Assembly (NCBI RefSeq): GCF_009806555.1
Contig: NZ_VUOK01000036.1
Coordinates: 59,701 to 123,700 of the forward strand
Direction: 5' to 3'
DNA length: 64,000 nt
Source of the DNA: Methylobacterium sp. 2A
GTDB lineage: Bacteria; Pseudomonadota; Alphaproteobacteria; Rhizobiales; Beijerinckiaceae
Part shown: positions 47,518-56,730 of the stretch, one piece after another
Numbering within the stretch: position 1 is the first letter of the stretch
Layout: each line of letters starts with the position of its first letter
Notes under the pieces: model-generated
What the model saw: the letters and a program-made list of their open reading frames with translations, nothing else
What the model was told of the DNA's origin: nothing
The model's database searches: none
Made by a program: the position numbers and the translations under genes

Positions 47518-49491
47518 ATGGCGAGCCCCGTCGAACATGCGAGCTTCCTGCCGCCGGTCCTGACCTTCCTGTCGGCAGCGGTGATCGGCGTGCCGATCTT
47601 CCGGCTGATCGGCCAGAGTGCCGTGCTGGGCTACCTCGTGGCCGGCGTTCTGATCGGGCCGTCCGGCCTGTCGCTGATCGCCGAGCCCGACACCGCCGCC
47701 AGCGTCGCCGAGATCGGCGTGGTGCTGCTGCTGTTCATCGTCGGGCTGGAGCTGCACCTGTCGCAGCTCGTCTCGATGCGGCGCGACATCTTCGGCCTCG
47801 GCACCGCGCAGCTCGTCGTCTGCGCCCTGGTGCTGGGCGGCGCCGGCATGCTGGCGGGCCTGAGTCTCGGCGCGGCCGCGGTGATCGGGCTCGCGCTCGC
47901 CCTCTCGGCCACCGCGGTGGCGCTGCAACTCCTGGAGGAGCGGGGCGACCTGAACAGCGCCTACGGCGCAAAATCCTTCGCGGTGCTGCTGTTCCAGGAT
48001 CTCTCGGTGGTCGGCATCCTGGCCCTGATGCCGCTGCTCGCCTCGGCTGGCGGCGGGACCGGCGGATCCTGGCTCGGCGAGGCCGCGCTGTCCACCGGCA
48101 AGGCGCTGGCCGCGATCCTGACGGTGGTGCTGATCGGCCGCTACGGCCTGAACCCGTTCTTCCGGCTGCTCGCGGCGAGCGGCGCCCGTGAGGTGATGAC
48201 GGCGGCGGCGCTGCTCGTGGTGCTCGGCACCGCCCTGCTGATGGAGCAGGTCGGCCTCTCGATGGCGATGGGCGCGTTCCTCGCCGGGATCCTGCTCGCC
48301 GAGTCGAATTTCCGCCACCAGCTCGAGGCCGATATCGAGCCGTTCCGCGGCATGCTGCTCGGCCTGTTCTTCATGAGCGTCGGCATGTCGATCGACGGCA
48401 CCCTCGTGCGCGAGGTCTGGCCGGCCCTGTTCGGGGCGACGCTCGCCGCCATCCTGGTGAAGGTCGCCCTGGTGGCGGCCCTGTTCCGGCTGTTCGGCTC
48501 GGACACGCTCGGGGCGCTGCGGGGCGCGGCCGTCCTGGCGCCGGCGGGCGAGTTCGCCTTCGTGCTGCTGCCGCAGGCGGCGGATCTCGGCCTCACCGGC
48601 GCCACCGCGACGCGCTTCGCAGTGGCGCTCGCGGCGCTGACCATGCTGATCGGGCCGATCGCCGCCAAGGGGCTCGACAAGCTGATCGAGCGGCGCAACG
48701 CCCGGACCACGCACGAGCTGGAGGCGCCCTCGACCGAACTCGCCGAGAGCGGCGACGCCCGGGTCCTGGTGATCGGCTTCGGCCGGTTCGGGCAGCTGCT
48801 GACGCAGGTGCTGCTCGCCGAGGGCATCACCGCCACCGTCATCGACAAGGACGTGGAACAGCTGCGCGCCGCCTCACGTTTCGGCTTCCGCATCTATTAC
48901 GGCGACGGCACGCGGCTCGACGTGCTGCGCGCCGCGGGGATCGGCCGGGTCGAGCTGGTCTGCATCTGCGTCGACGACCGGGAGGGCGCCCTGAAGATCG
49001 TCGACATCGTGCACGAGGAATTCTCCAGCGTGCGCACCTTCGTGCGGGCCTATGACCGCCTGCACGCGGTGGAGCTGATGAACCGGGACGTCGACTACCA
49101 GATCCGCGAGACCGCGGAATCGGCCCTCGCCTTCGGGCGCGCGGCTTTGGAGGGGCTCGGCCTGTCGCCGGAGGCCGCCGCGGCCCGGACCGACGACGTG
49201 CGCAAGCGCGACATCGCCCGCCTCGTCCTGCAGCAGGCTGGCGCCCTGCCGGACGGCTCCAGCTGGATGCGCGGGACCGCGGGCCTCAAGCCGGAGCCGC
49301 TGACCGTTCCGATCCGCCCGGCCCGGGCGCTCAGCGCCGAGACCCGCGACCTCGTGGGCAGCGACCGGCGCGAGGCGGCCGAGCGCCTGCTCGAGAAACC
49401 GGCGCTGGCCCCGCAGGAGGCGGACGCCGCGGAGGTCGAGGGCGATCCGGAGGCCGAACTGGAGACGGAAGGCGGCGTCCGGGATGCGTGA
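47518..49491 (+). CDS. Kef-type monovalent cation:proton antiporter (CPA2) with RCK domain
   Basis: A 657-residue membrane protein. About residues 10-385 form 11-13 hydrophobic segments of the CPA2 exchanger (VLGYLVAGVLIGPSGLSLI, GIGVVLLLFIVGLELHL-like EIGVVLLLFIVGLELHLSQL, LALALSATAVALQLLEERGD, FAVLLFQDLSVVG). Residues about 415-540 are a TrkA-N/RCK nucleotide-binding domain (VLVIGFGRFGQLLTQVLL). The C-terminal tail is acidic. It exchanges potassium or sodium for protons, and in Kef systems this is gated by glutathione conjugates. No KefF/KefG partner is adjacent. With Kup it gives the window both potassium uptake and efflux. Confidence 0.93.
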   Translation: MASPVEHASFLPPVLTFLSAAVIGVPIFRLIGQSAVLGYLVAGVLIGPSGLSLIAEPDTAASVAEIGVVLLLFIVGLELHLSQLVSMRRDIFGLGTAQLVVCALVLGGAGMLAGLSLGAAAVIGLALALSATAVALQLLEERGDLNSAYGAKSFAVLLFQDLSVVGILALMPLLASAGGGTGGSWLGEAALSTGKALAAILTVVLIGRYGLNPFFRLLAASGAREVMTAAALLVVLGTALLMEQVGLSMAMGAFLAGILLAESNFRHQLEADIEPFRGMLLGLFFMSVGMSIDGTLVREVWPALFGATLAAILVKVALVAALFRLFGSDTLGALRGAAVLAPAGEFAFVLLPQAADLGLTGATATRFAVALAALTMLIGPIAAKGLDKLIERRNARTTHELEAPSTELAESGDARVLVIGFGRFGQLLTQVLLAEGITATVIDKDVEQLRAASRFGFRIYYGDGTRLDVLRAAGIGRVELVCICVDDREGALKIVDIVHEEFSSVRTFVRAYDRLHAVELMNRDVDYQIRETAESALAFGRAALEGLGLSPEAAAARTDDVRKRDIARLVLQQAGALPDGSSWMRGTAGLKPEPLTVPIRPARALSAETRDLVGSDRREAAERLLEKPALAPQEADAAEVEGDPEAELETEGGVRDA

Positions 49492-49515
49492 CGATCCCGA
49501 TGCGTGACGCACACG

Positions 49516-50952
49516 ATGTCTGACGGCCCGCCTCCACCGGAAACGGGCCGCTTCGTCACCGGCTCGATCCTGCGGCACGTGGTGGTGATGGGCGCCACCG
49601 GCTCGGTGGGGCTGGTGGCGATCTTCGCCGTCGACCTGCTGTCGCTGCTCTACGTCTCGTCGCTCGGTGACCCGAACCTCACCGCGGCGGTCGGCTTCGC
49701 CGGCATCGTGCAGTTCTTCGCCACCGCGGTGAATATCGGGCTGATGATCGCCACGGGCGCCCTGGTGGGCAAGGCGGTGGGTGCGCATGATCCGGCCTCG
49801 GCCCGCCGCCTCTCGACCTCGGCGCTGGCGCTGGGCACCGGCCTGTCCGCCCTGATCGCGGTCCTGATCGGGCTCTCGGCCGAGCCGCTCCTGACCCTGA
49901 TCGGCGCAAGCGGCGAGGCCCTGCGGGTCGCCACCCTGTTCCTGCACATCACCCTGGCATCGAACCCGCTGCTCGCCGCCGGCATGCTGTTCACCGGCCT
50001 GCTCCGGGCGGTCGGTGCGGCGGGGCAGGCGATGCGGGTCACGCTCGCGGGCGCCCTGATCACCGCGTTCCTCGATCCCCTGCTGATCTTCGCCGCCGGC
50101 CTCGGCGTCGAGGGCGCGGCGATCACCGTCTGCGTGGCGCGGCTGACCTTCGTGGTGGTGGGCCTGCGCGACGTCGCGCGGCACGGGCTCCTGGGCCGCC
50201 CCCGCGCCGCCGATCTGCGGGCCGACGCCCTCGCCCTGGCGGTCGTCGCCGGGCCCGCCATCCTCACCAACCTCGCGCCCTCGGCGGCGAGCGCCTTCCT
50301 GGCGCGTCTCTATGCCGGCTATGGCGCCGAGGCGGTCGCGGCCGCCTCGGTGATCGACCGCCTGACGCCGGTGGCCTTCTGCGGCCTGTTCGCCCTGTCG
50401 GGGGCGATCGGGCCGATCCTCGCGCAGAACTGGGGCGCGGGCCGGTTCGACCGGATGCGCGGCGTCCTGCGCGAGGCCGCCGGGGTGACGCTCGCCTACG
50501 TGAGTCTGGTCTGGCTCGTCCTGGCGCTCGCCCACGCGCCGCTCGCCGCCCTGTTCGGCCTGCACGGGATCGCGGCCGATCTGTTCGGCTTCTTCTGCCA
50601 GGTCGGCGGCGCGATCTGGTTCTTCAACGGCCTCCTGTTCCTGGGCAACGCCGCCTTCAACAATCTCGGCTTCCCCTTGCGCTCGACGCTGCTGAACTGG
50701 GGGCGGGCGACGCTCGGCACGATCCCGCCCGGCCTGATCGGGGCGGCGCTCTACGGCCCCCGGGGGGTCGTCGCCGGCATGGGGCTCGGCTCGCTGGTCT
50801 TCGGGGTGCTGGGCTTCCTGCTCGCGCGCCGCACGGTCGACCGGCTGGAGGGCGCGGGGCCGCAGCGCCTGCCGGTCGCGGGCGCGCCGGAGGCGCCCCA
50901 CCGGGCCGCGCCCCTGCCGGTGGGCCATGCCCAACCCGGTCCGGCAAGCTGA
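49516..50952 (+). CDS. MATE-family multidrug efflux transporter
   Basis: A 478-residue exporter with 12 hydrophobic segments in two related halves. The MATE pattern is visible in LLSLLYVSSLGDPNLTAAVGFAGIVQFF, LVGKAVGAHDPASARRLSTSAL and, in the second half, LSGAIGPILAQNWGAGRFDRMRG. Such proteins extrude cationic drugs or metabolites using sodium or protons. I take ATG 49516 as the start; GTG 49504 adds four residues. It follows the Kef gene within 25 bp and may be co-transcribed with it. Confidence 0.92.
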   Translation: MSDGPPPPETGRFVTGSILRHVVVMGATGSVGLVAIFAVDLLSLLYVSSLGDPNLTAAVGFAGIVQFFATAVNIGLMIATGALVGKAVGAHDPASARRLSTSALALGTGLSALIAVLIGLSAEPLLTLIGASGEALRVATLFLHITLASNPLLAAGMLFTGLLRAVGAAGQAMRVTLAGALITAFLDPLLIFAAGLGVEGAAITVCVARLTFVVVGLRDVARHGLLGRPRAADLRADALALAVVAGPAILTNLAPSAASAFLARLYAGYGAEAVAAASVIDRLTPVAFCGLFALSGAIGPILAQNWGAGRFDRMRGVLREAAGVTLAYVSLVWLVLALAHAPLAALFGLHGIAADLFGFFCQVGGAIWFFNGLLFLGNAAFNNLGFPLRSTLLNWGRATLGTIPPGLIGAALYGPRGVVAGMGLGSLVFGVLGFLLARRTVDRLEGAGPQRLPVAGAPEAPHRAAPLPVGHAQPGPAS

Positions 50953-51066
50953 ACGCGACGGTCGGGCCGCGCTGAACACAAGTTCCGCGGGTGGGAACTG
51001 GTATTTCCCCGCGCGACGGGTCACGATGCCCCATCCCGGGTCCGGCCGGGCCAGGAACGAGGCGTC

Positions 51067-51816
51067 ATGTTCAACCCGCTCGAGATGTTCCAGGCTCAGG
51101 GCGAGGCCGGGTTCCAGGCTCTGGGCCAGCAATTCGGCCTGACGACCGAGCAGACGGCCCGCGCCTTCGAGGCCCTGATGCCGGCCCTGACCCTCGGCCT
51201 CCAGCGCAGCGTCGGCATGGATCCGGGCAGCCTCGGGCGGATGTTCGGCCTGCCCGAGGCGCCGCGCCCCGCTGCGCCGCAGGGGCTCGACCCCCTCAGC
51301 CAGATGTTCGGTTCGGCCCAGTTGCTGCAGGCGGTGCTGCAGCAGGCCTCGGCCACGAGCGGCGTCGGCGCGCAGGTGCTGCGCCAGATGCTGCCGATGA
51401 TGGCGGGCGCCGTGGTGGCCAGCATCGTCCATGTGCTGCTGAACCAGCCGCAACCCGCGCCCGCCCAGGCGCGGGCCAGCGCGCCGCCCCCGCCGGTGCC
51501 GTTCCCCTTCGGCCCGGCCTGGGCCGAGATGGCGCGGGCCTTCCTGCCCGCCGAGGCCCCGGCGGCCAAACCGGCCCCCAAACCGCCGGAGGCGAAGCCG
51601 GGCGAGGCCGGCTCGGACATGCTCCAGCAGATGCTGCGCACCGGGGCGGAGGTGCAGGGCAACAACATCCGGGCGATGCAGGATCTGTTCGAGACCTTCT
51701 GGCCGACGAAAGGCGCGACGGCTGACGGCCCCCGGGACGCACAGGCCGCCGCGCCGCCCGAGCCGCAGGCCGGGAAGGCCAAGCGCGGGCGCCCGCCCCA
51801 GGGCGGGACCGGGTGA
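51067..51816 (+). CDS. DUF937-like protein
   Basis: A 249-residue soluble protein. The N-terminal part contains helical segments typical of DUF937 proteins (MFQAQGEAGFQALGQQFGLTTEQTARAFEALMPALTLGLQ). Next come an Ala-rich hydrophobic segment (MAGAVVASIVHVLLNQ), a proline-rich linker and a basic C terminus (KAKRGRPPQGG) that resembles an AT-hook core (RGRP). The function is unknown. The RGRPP tail could bind DNA, but that is speculation from a short motif. GAACGAGGCGTC precedes the ATG. Confidence 0.75.
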   Translation: MFNPLEMFQAQGEAGFQALGQQFGLTTEQTARAFEALMPALTLGLQRSVGMDPGSLGRMFGLPEAPRPAAPQGLDPLSQMFGSAQLLQAVLQQASATSGVGAQVLRQMLPMMAGAVVASIVHVLLNQPQPAPAQARASAPPPPVPFPFGPAWAEMARAFLPAEAPAAKPAPKPPEAKPGEAGSDMLQQMLRTGAEVQGNNIRAMQDLFETFWPTKGATADGPRDAQAAAPPEPQAGKAKRGRPPQGGTG

Positions 51817-51910
51817 CGCACGGACGAGGCCTCCGCGGCCGTTGACCCGGCGGATCTACGCCGCATTTCGTCGCCGACCGGCTGCGTTCTGTCGCCAGCG
51901 AGAGGCAACG

Positions 51911-52228
51911 ATGACCGACCACCTGACCGCCTGGGACGACCAGGAGGAGAGCGTCGCGGCCAACGGCGTCGCCAAGCGTGCGATCCCGGGCCTGGGCGCG
52001 AGCCTCGTGCGGGTGGTGGTGCCGGCGGGCGTCTCGGCGCCGCGTCACAGCCACGATCACGAGCAGTTCGTGCAGGTCGTCTCGGGTTCAGGGACCCTGG
52101 AGACCGAGCAGGGCCGCAAGCCCTTCACCGCCGGCAGCGTGTTTCACTTCCCCGCCGGGGCGTGGCACGCCGCCGCATTCGAGACCGAGACGGTGCTGAT
52201 CGAAACGAACCTCTCAACGAAGGGCTGA
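51911..52228 (+). CDS. Single-domain cupin protein
   Basis: A 105-residue cupin. Metal ligands in the first motif are His46, His48 and probably Gln52 or Glu51 (PRHSHDHEQFVQVVSGSG), and the second motif holds His86 (FHFPAGAWHAAAFE). Such small cupins are often sugar-binding or dioxygenase-like, or act as sensors. GCGAGAGGC precedes the ATG at 51911, trimming 23 codons of open frame. It is the last typical gene before the AT-richer islet at 52.2-53.5 kb. Confidence 0.88.
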   Translation: MTDHLTAWDDQEESVAANGVAKRAIPGLGASLVRVVVPAGVSAPRHSHDHEQFVQVVSGSGTLETEQGRKPFTAGSVFHFPAGAWHAAAFETETVLIETNLSTKG

Positions 52229-52261
52229 CAAAGGTTCGGTCACTGCGCAGTACATCCGGCG

Positions 52262-52711
52262 CTAACCAGCCGGTGGGCCGCTGAGTTGTGCCTCGAGCAT
52301 CGTGGCACTGGCCAGTGTCTCGTGGGCATAACGAATGGCGTCTTCGCCGGCGAGCAGATGGCCCTCTTGCGGGTCAAAGGCGATGCCACCCAACTGTCGC
52401 ACGCAGGCAGCAACTGCAATCCAAACACCGGCACAGCTGGAAATGGTTGCGAAATAAAATGCGTAGATACAAGCCCATGGACCGCCGAAATTTATATCCG
52501 GATAGGTTTCGGTCAGATCCGAGAGTGGAATCACCGAGCATTCGAAACCGGCTTGGCGACCTTGCCATGTGGCCGGCAAATGGCCACGTGTGACCGGCGG
52601 GATTTGCTCTACTTGGAGCGTCAAGTCAAAACCGAGCGCATTGATAGCGCTTTGCCACTCTGTGACGCTAGACATTGGTCTTGTACAGAGCGCGTAAGCT
52701 TCCATGGTCAT
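52262..52711 (-). CDS. Putative immunity protein of a nuclease-like toxin
   Basis: A 149-residue soluble protein with no match that I recognise. Its ATG (52711) overlaps the stop of the toxin-like gene (ATGA), the usual layout for toxin and immunity genes. The sequence is mixed alpha/beta with a hydrophobic centre (GPWACIYAFYFATISSCAGVWIAVAACVRQ) and an acidic end (AGEDAIRYAHETLASATMLEAQL). GC content is visibly lower than in the flanking genes, which suggests transfer. The immunity role is inferred from context only. Confidence 0.55.
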   Translation of the reverse strand: MTMEAYALCTRPMSSVTEWQSAINALGFDLTLQVEQIPPVTRGHLPATWQGRQAGFECSVIPLSDLTETYPDINFGGPWACIYAFYFATISSCAGVWIAVAACVRQLGGIAFDPQEGHLLAGEDAIRYAHETLASATMLEAQLSGPPAG

Positions 52712-53424
52712 GGGATGACGACCTCAATCATGACTGAAGAGAGCGACAAGTTCTTGACTGTGATTCCACGGCTCACATGTACTTCTATTACGGGAACGCT
52801 ATCATCGACTCCAGCAGCTTCTCTCAACTCGCGCGCACGAGCAGGCGTCAATCGCGCATTGCCGGTCTTGAGGTCCCAAATCGCTCGGATGGGTGCCGTC
52901 GCTGTTCGGCCATCACGAAGGATCACATCAGTGCGGACGCTTCCATCCAGCCCGTATCGTACAAGGTCGCCAGCGCTGAAGCTTTGCTCAATCCCATGTC
53001 TTCCGATGCCAGGCAGATTTAGAGCTCCTCACAAAACTCCCGGGCACCGGACATTTCCCTCTGGCCGCGACAGCGCAGCGGGAGTTTTGTGAGAGGCTCT
53101 TAGTTCTCGCAACCGTGCCGCAACCTTTGTGTGAATGACAACTCCGTACAGGGCGTCCCGACCAGGGTCAGTAGTTTCAAAAATTTCTTTTACAACATCA
53201 ACTATCGTATCGGTATACCGATCGATCTTTGGATCGCCTGTTTTATCCTTTCGCGTAACGATAACGGTTCCGGCACCTCCAGACCATCGACCATCGCTGC
53301 CGCGCGGTTGATCCTCCCTGAAGCCAGCTTTCATTTCAAGAAGATGCAAAGTAATGAAAGCGATACTAAGTCTAAGTTCAGCAATGGCATAATTCAAAGC
53401 CAGATCACGATCTTGACTTTGCAT
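52708..53424 (-). pseudogene. PD-(D/E)xK-like toxin gene disrupted by a MITE
   Basis: The N-terminal part (MQSQDRDLALNYAIAELRLS ... FREDQPRGSDGRWSGGAG ... VVIHTKVAARLREL) reads into a 78-bp MITE and meets an in-frame TGA at 53029-53031. Without the MITE and one TAA duplication, the frame continues NLPGIGRHGIEQSFSAGDL, VRYGLDGSVRTDVILRDG, RTATAPIRAIWDLKTGNARL, TPARARELREAAG... to a stop overlapping the immunity gene; total 211 residues. DVILRD plus IWDLKTG fits the D...(D/E)-x-K nuclease core. DGRW-type linkers are common in toxin and prophage proteins. The insertion is 81 bp, a multiple of three, so only that one stop breaks the gene. Confidence 0.75.
53022..53099. mobile_element. 78-bp MITE with TTA target duplication (IS5-like ends)
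   Basis: The ends are GAGCTCCTCACAAAACTCCC and, inverted, GAGCCTCTCACAAAACTCCC, matching at 18 of 20 positions. TTA is duplicated at 53019-53021 and 53100-53102. A three-base TNA duplication and GAGCC-type ends recall IS5-family elements, so this is probably a non-autonomous derivative; the parent is not in the window. Confidence 0.85.
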
Positions 53425-53684
53425 GGCCCCTCGTTTGCCAAACGTTCACTTTTTATTCTATGAATTTTTTCATATTGTCAGGCGATTCGTGGCACGGGTA
53501 GATTGGCGCGCCAATGCCAACGAGCGGGGCGGCCACCCACCTGCGGCAAATTATTCTTGGGTGCTGCCCAAAATGCCTGTGCTTGGCCAGAAGGCCGCGC
53601 GCGTGTAGGAATCCCCGTTCGAACGCCCGCCCGTGCACGCCGACGAAAGGCCGGGCATCGCCCCTACCAGAACAGAGGCAGACC

Positions 53685-54989
53685 ATGAGCGCCGGTACCG
53701 CCGCCGACAAGCACTTCTCCAACAGCTTCTTCGCCGCCCCCCTCACGGAAGCCGATCCCGAGATCGCCGAGGCGGTGGCCAAGGAGCTCGGCCGTCAGCA
53801 GCACGAGATCGAGCTGATCGCCTCGGAGAACATCGTGTCCCGCGCCGTGCTCGAAGCGCAGGGCTCGGTGCTGACCAACAAGTACGCCGAGGGCTATCCG
53901 GGCCGGCGCTACTACGGCGGCTGCCAGTTCGTGGACATCGCCGAGAACCTCGCCATCGAGCGCGCCAAGCGCCTGTTCGATTGCGGCTTCGCCAACGTGC
54001 AGCCGAATTCCGGCTCCCAGGCCAACCAGGGCGTGTTCCTGGCCCTGATGCAGCCCGGCGACACCTTCCTCGGCCTCGACCTCGCGGCCGGCGGCCACCT
54101 GACGCACGGCGCCCCGCCGAACGTCTCGGGCAAGTGGTTCAAGCCGGTCTCCTACACGGTGCGCCGCGAGGACCAGCGGATCGACATGGACCAGGTCGCC
54201 CAGCTCGCGCAGGCGCATAAGCCGAAGGTGATCATCGCCGGCGGCTCGGGCTACCCGCGCCACTGGGATTTTGCGCGGTTCCGCGAGATCGCCGATTCCG
54301 TGGGCGCCTACTTCATGGTCGACATGGCCCACTTCGCGGGCCTCGTGGCGGCCGGCGTCCATCCGTCGCCGTTCCCGCACGCGCATGTCGCCACCACCAC
54401 CACGCACAAGACCCTGCGGGGTCCGCGCGGCGGCATGATCCTCACCAACGACGAGGCTCTGGCGAAGAAATTCAACTCGGCGATCTTCCCCGGTCTCCAG
54501 GGCGGCCCGCTGATGCACGTCATCGCCGGCAAGGCGGTGGCCTTCGGCGAGGCGCTGAAGCCCGAATTCAAGATCTACGCCCGTCAGGTCGTGGAGAACG
54601 CCAAGGCGCTGGCCGACACGCTGATGTCGGGCGGCTACGACATCACCTCGGGCGGCACCGACAACCACCTGATGCTGGTCGACCTCCAGAAGAAGGGCCT
54701 GACCGGCAAGGCGGCGGAAGCCGCGCTGTCGCGGGCCGACATCACCTGCAACAAGAACGGCGTTCCGTTCGACACGCAGAAGCCGACCATCACGTCGGGC
54801 ATCCGCCTCGGCACCCCGGCCGGCACGTCGCGCGGCTTCGGCGTCGCCGAGTTCAAGCAGATCGGCGGCTTCATCGTCGAGGTGCTGAACGGGCTCGTCG
54901 CCAAGGGCGAGGCGGGCGACAGCGCGGTCGAGGCCGACGTCAAGACCCGCGTCCATGCGCTGACCGACCGGTTCCCGATCTACGGCTGA
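53685..54989 (+). CDS. glyA: Serine hydroxymethyltransferase
   Basis: A 434-residue PLP enzyme that interconverts serine and glycine with tetrahydrofolate. In serine-cycle methylotrophs it is the entry point for formaldehyde carbon. Key regions are [64 protein letters not shown] and the PLP lysine in [16 protein letters not shown]. The frame is open from 53514, but ATG 53685 with AGAGGC upstream matches the family. The 260-bp upstream region is AT-rich near the islet; I see no recognisable riboswitch. Confidence 0.98.
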   Translation: MSAGTAADKHFSNSFFAAPLTEADPEIAEAVAKELGRQQHEIELIASENIVSRAVLEAQGSVLTNKYAEGYPGRRYYGGCQFVDIAENLAIERAKRLFDCGFANVQPNSGSQANQGVFLALMQPGDTFLGLDLAAGGHLTHGAPPNVSGKWFKPVSYTVRREDQRIDMDQVAQLAQAHKPKVIIAGGSGYPRHWDFARFREIADSVGAYFMVDMAHFAGLVAAGVHPSPFPHAHVATTTTHKTLRGPRGGMILTNDEALAKKFNSAIFPGLQGGPLMHVIAGKAVAFGEALKPEFKIYARQVVENAKALADTLMSGGYDITSGGTDNHLMLVDLQKKGLTGKAAEAALSRADITCNKNGVPFDTQKPTITSGIRLGTPAGTSRGFGVAEFKQIGGFIVEVLNGLVAKGEAGDSAVEADVKTRVHALTDRFPIYG

Positions 54990-55036
54990 GGCGCGCGCGG
55001 GGCCGGTCTTCCGGGCCGGCCTTCGGTGGATTAGGG

Positions 55037-55070
55037 AACGGCCGCGGATCATCGGTCCGCGGCCGTTTCC
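55037..55070 (+). terminator. Terminator after glyA
   Basis: ACGGCCGCGGA pairs perfectly with TCCGCGGCCGT around a seven-base loop and is followed by TTTCC. It lies between glyA and nrdR and probably separates their transcripts, though the T run is short. Confidence 0.6.
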
Positions 55071-55090
55071 ATGTCCGAGTATCGAAATCC

Positions 55091-55621
55091 ATGCGGTGTC
55101 CCTATTGCGGCGGCTCCGAGACCCAGGTGAAGGATTCGCGGCCCTCCGAGGACGGCGCCGCGATCCGGCGTCGCCGGGTCTGCCCGGACTGCGCCGGCCG
55201 CTTCACCACCTTCGAGCGCGTGCAGCTGCGCGAGGTCGTGGTGCTCAAGCGCTCGGGCAAGCGGGTGCCCTTCGACCGCGACAAGCTCCAGCGCTCGATC
55301 GACGTGGCCCTGCGCAAGCGCTCCGTCGATCCGGAGCGGGTCGAGCGGCTGATCAGCGGCATCACGCGGCAGCTCGAGAGCGCGGGTGAGCCGGAGGTGA
55401 CCTCCGAGGCGATCGGCGAACTGGTCATGGCGGCGCTCAAAGGTCTCGACGACGTCGCCTACGTGCGCTTCGCCTCCGTCTACAAGAATTTCCGCGAGGC
55501 CAAGGATTTCGAGGATCTGCTCGGAACCCTCGGCGACGGCCCCCTGCTGACGGCGGCCACACCGGATCCGGAGGTCGAGCCGGAGCCTGAGCCGACGCGC
55601 CGACGCACCGGACGCGCATGA
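55091..55621 (+). CDS. nrdR: Transcriptional repressor NrdR
   Basis: A 176-residue regulator of ribonucleotide reductase genes. The zinc ribbon uses Cys3, Cys6, Cys31 and Cys34 (MRCPYCGG ... [10 protein letters not shown]), and the ATP-cone covers about residues 49-139 ([24 protein letters not shown] ... [11 protein letters not shown]). It senses ATP/dATP. The acidic, proline-rich C-terminal tail makes it longer than the usual 150-160 residues. The nrdR-ribD-ribE order is a common proteobacterial gene order; its stop overlaps the ribD start (ATGA). Confidence 0.98.
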   Translation: MRCPYCGGSETQVKDSRPSEDGAAIRRRRVCPDCAGRFTTFERVQLREVVVLKRSGKRVPFDRDKLQRSIDVALRKRSVDPERVERLISGITRQLESAGEPEVTSEAIGELVMAALKGLDDVAYVRFASVYKNFREAKDFEDLLGTLGDGPLLTAATPDPEVEPEPEPTRRRTGRA

Positions 55622-56727
55622 GCGACGACACGCACTTCATGCGCCTCGCTTTGGCGCTGGGCCGGCGGGGCCTCGGCACCACCTGGCCGAACCCGTCGGT
55701 GGGTGCCGTCGTGGTCGAGCCCGGCACGGGGCGCATCCTCGGGACCGGGGCGACGGCGCCGGGGGGACGGCCGCACGGGGAGCCCCTGGCGCTCGCCGCC
55801 GCCGGGGATTCCGCCCGCGGCGCCACCCTCTACGTGACGCTCGAACCCTGCTCGCATCACGGCCGCACCCCACCCTGCACCAATGCCATCCTGGCGGCCG
55901 GGATCGCCCGTGTGGTCAGCGCCCTGGAGGATCCGGATCCGCGCGTGGCCGGCCGGGGCCATGATCTCCTGCGCCAGGGCGGCGTGGCGGTCGAGACCGG
56001 GCTGTTACGGACAGAGGCCGCGCGCGACCATATCGGCCACGTCACCCGGGTGACCCGGGGCCGCCCGGCCCTGCACCTCAAGCTCGCCCGCACCCGCGAC
56101 GGCTTCTGCGCTTCCGCCGGTCCCGAGCGCCTGCGGATCACCGGGCCGGTGGCGGATGGCGCGGTCCATCTCTGGCGGGCCCATGCCGACGCGATCCTGG
56201 TGGGCATCGGCACCGCCCGGGCCGACGATCCGTCGCTGACCGTGCGGCTGCCGGGGCTCTCCGGCCGTTCGCCCCTGCGGATCGTCCTCGACACGCATCT
56301 GCGGCTCTCGCCCGCCAGCGTGCTGGCCCGGACCGCCCGCGATACGCCGACCCTGGTGCTGACCACCCGCTCCGCCCCGGCCCATGCGCGGCGCGCCCTG
56401 GAGGCGCTGGGCGTCGAGGTCGCCATTGTCCCGGCGGATCCGGCCGGCGGGATCGATCTGCCGGCGGCCCTGGCCCATCTCGGCGCGCGCGGCCTGACCC
56501 GCCTGTGCAGCGAGGGCGGCCCCCGCCTTGCGGAGGCGCTGGCGCGGGCCGATCTGATCGACACCTGCACGCTGGTCACGGGGCCTGTCGCGCTGGGGCC
56601 GGAAGGTGGCCTCCCGGCCCTGGGACCGACCCTGACGCAGGCCCTGGCGGGCGATCGCTTCCGCGAGGCCGAGCGCCTCCATCTCGGCCCCGACACGGCC
56701 GTGACCTACGAACGCAACGGGATCTGA
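55618..56727 (+). CDS. ribD: Bifunctional riboflavin deaminase/reductase RibD
   Basis: A 369-residue enzyme performing the second and third steps of riboflavin synthesis. The deaminase domain (about 1-145) has zinc ligands His53, Cys78 and Cys87 with catalytic Glu55; PHGE replaces the more usual PHAE, and [16 protein letters not shown] is standard. The reductase domain (about 150-365) includes [35 protein letters not shown] and [20 protein letters not shown], an NADPH-dependent DHFR-like fold. It is coupled to nrdR upstream and followed after three bases by ribE. No FMN riboswitch is visible. Confidence 0.97.
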   Translation: MSDDTHFMRLALALGRRGLGTTWPNPSVGAVVVEPGTGRILGTGATAPGGRPHGEPLALAAAGDSARGATLYVTLEPCSHHGRTPPCTNAILAAGIARVVSALEDPDPRVAGRGHDLLRQGGVAVETGLLRTEAARDHIGHVTRVTRGRPALHLKLARTRDGFCASAGPERLRITGPVADGAVHLWRAHADAILVGIGTARADDPSLTVRLPGLSGRSPLRIVLDTHLRLSPASVLARTARDTPTLVLTTRSAPAHARRALEALGVEVAIVPADPAGGIDLPAALAHLGARGLTRLCSEGGPRLAEALARADLIDTCTLVTGPVALGPEGGLPALGPTLTQALAGDRFREAERLHLGPDTAVTYERNGI

Positions 56728-56730
56728 GCG

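Noticed and set aside
48874..51453. An 859-residue frame antisense to the antiporter and MATE genes
   Set aside because: Same artefact; the sense strand encodes two recognisable membrane proteins with proper starts.
53425..53684. Possible glycine or folate riboswitch before glyA
   Set aside because: I looked for a conserved leader but could not find a known aptamer core or a terminator pair; the region is simply AT-richer next to the islet.
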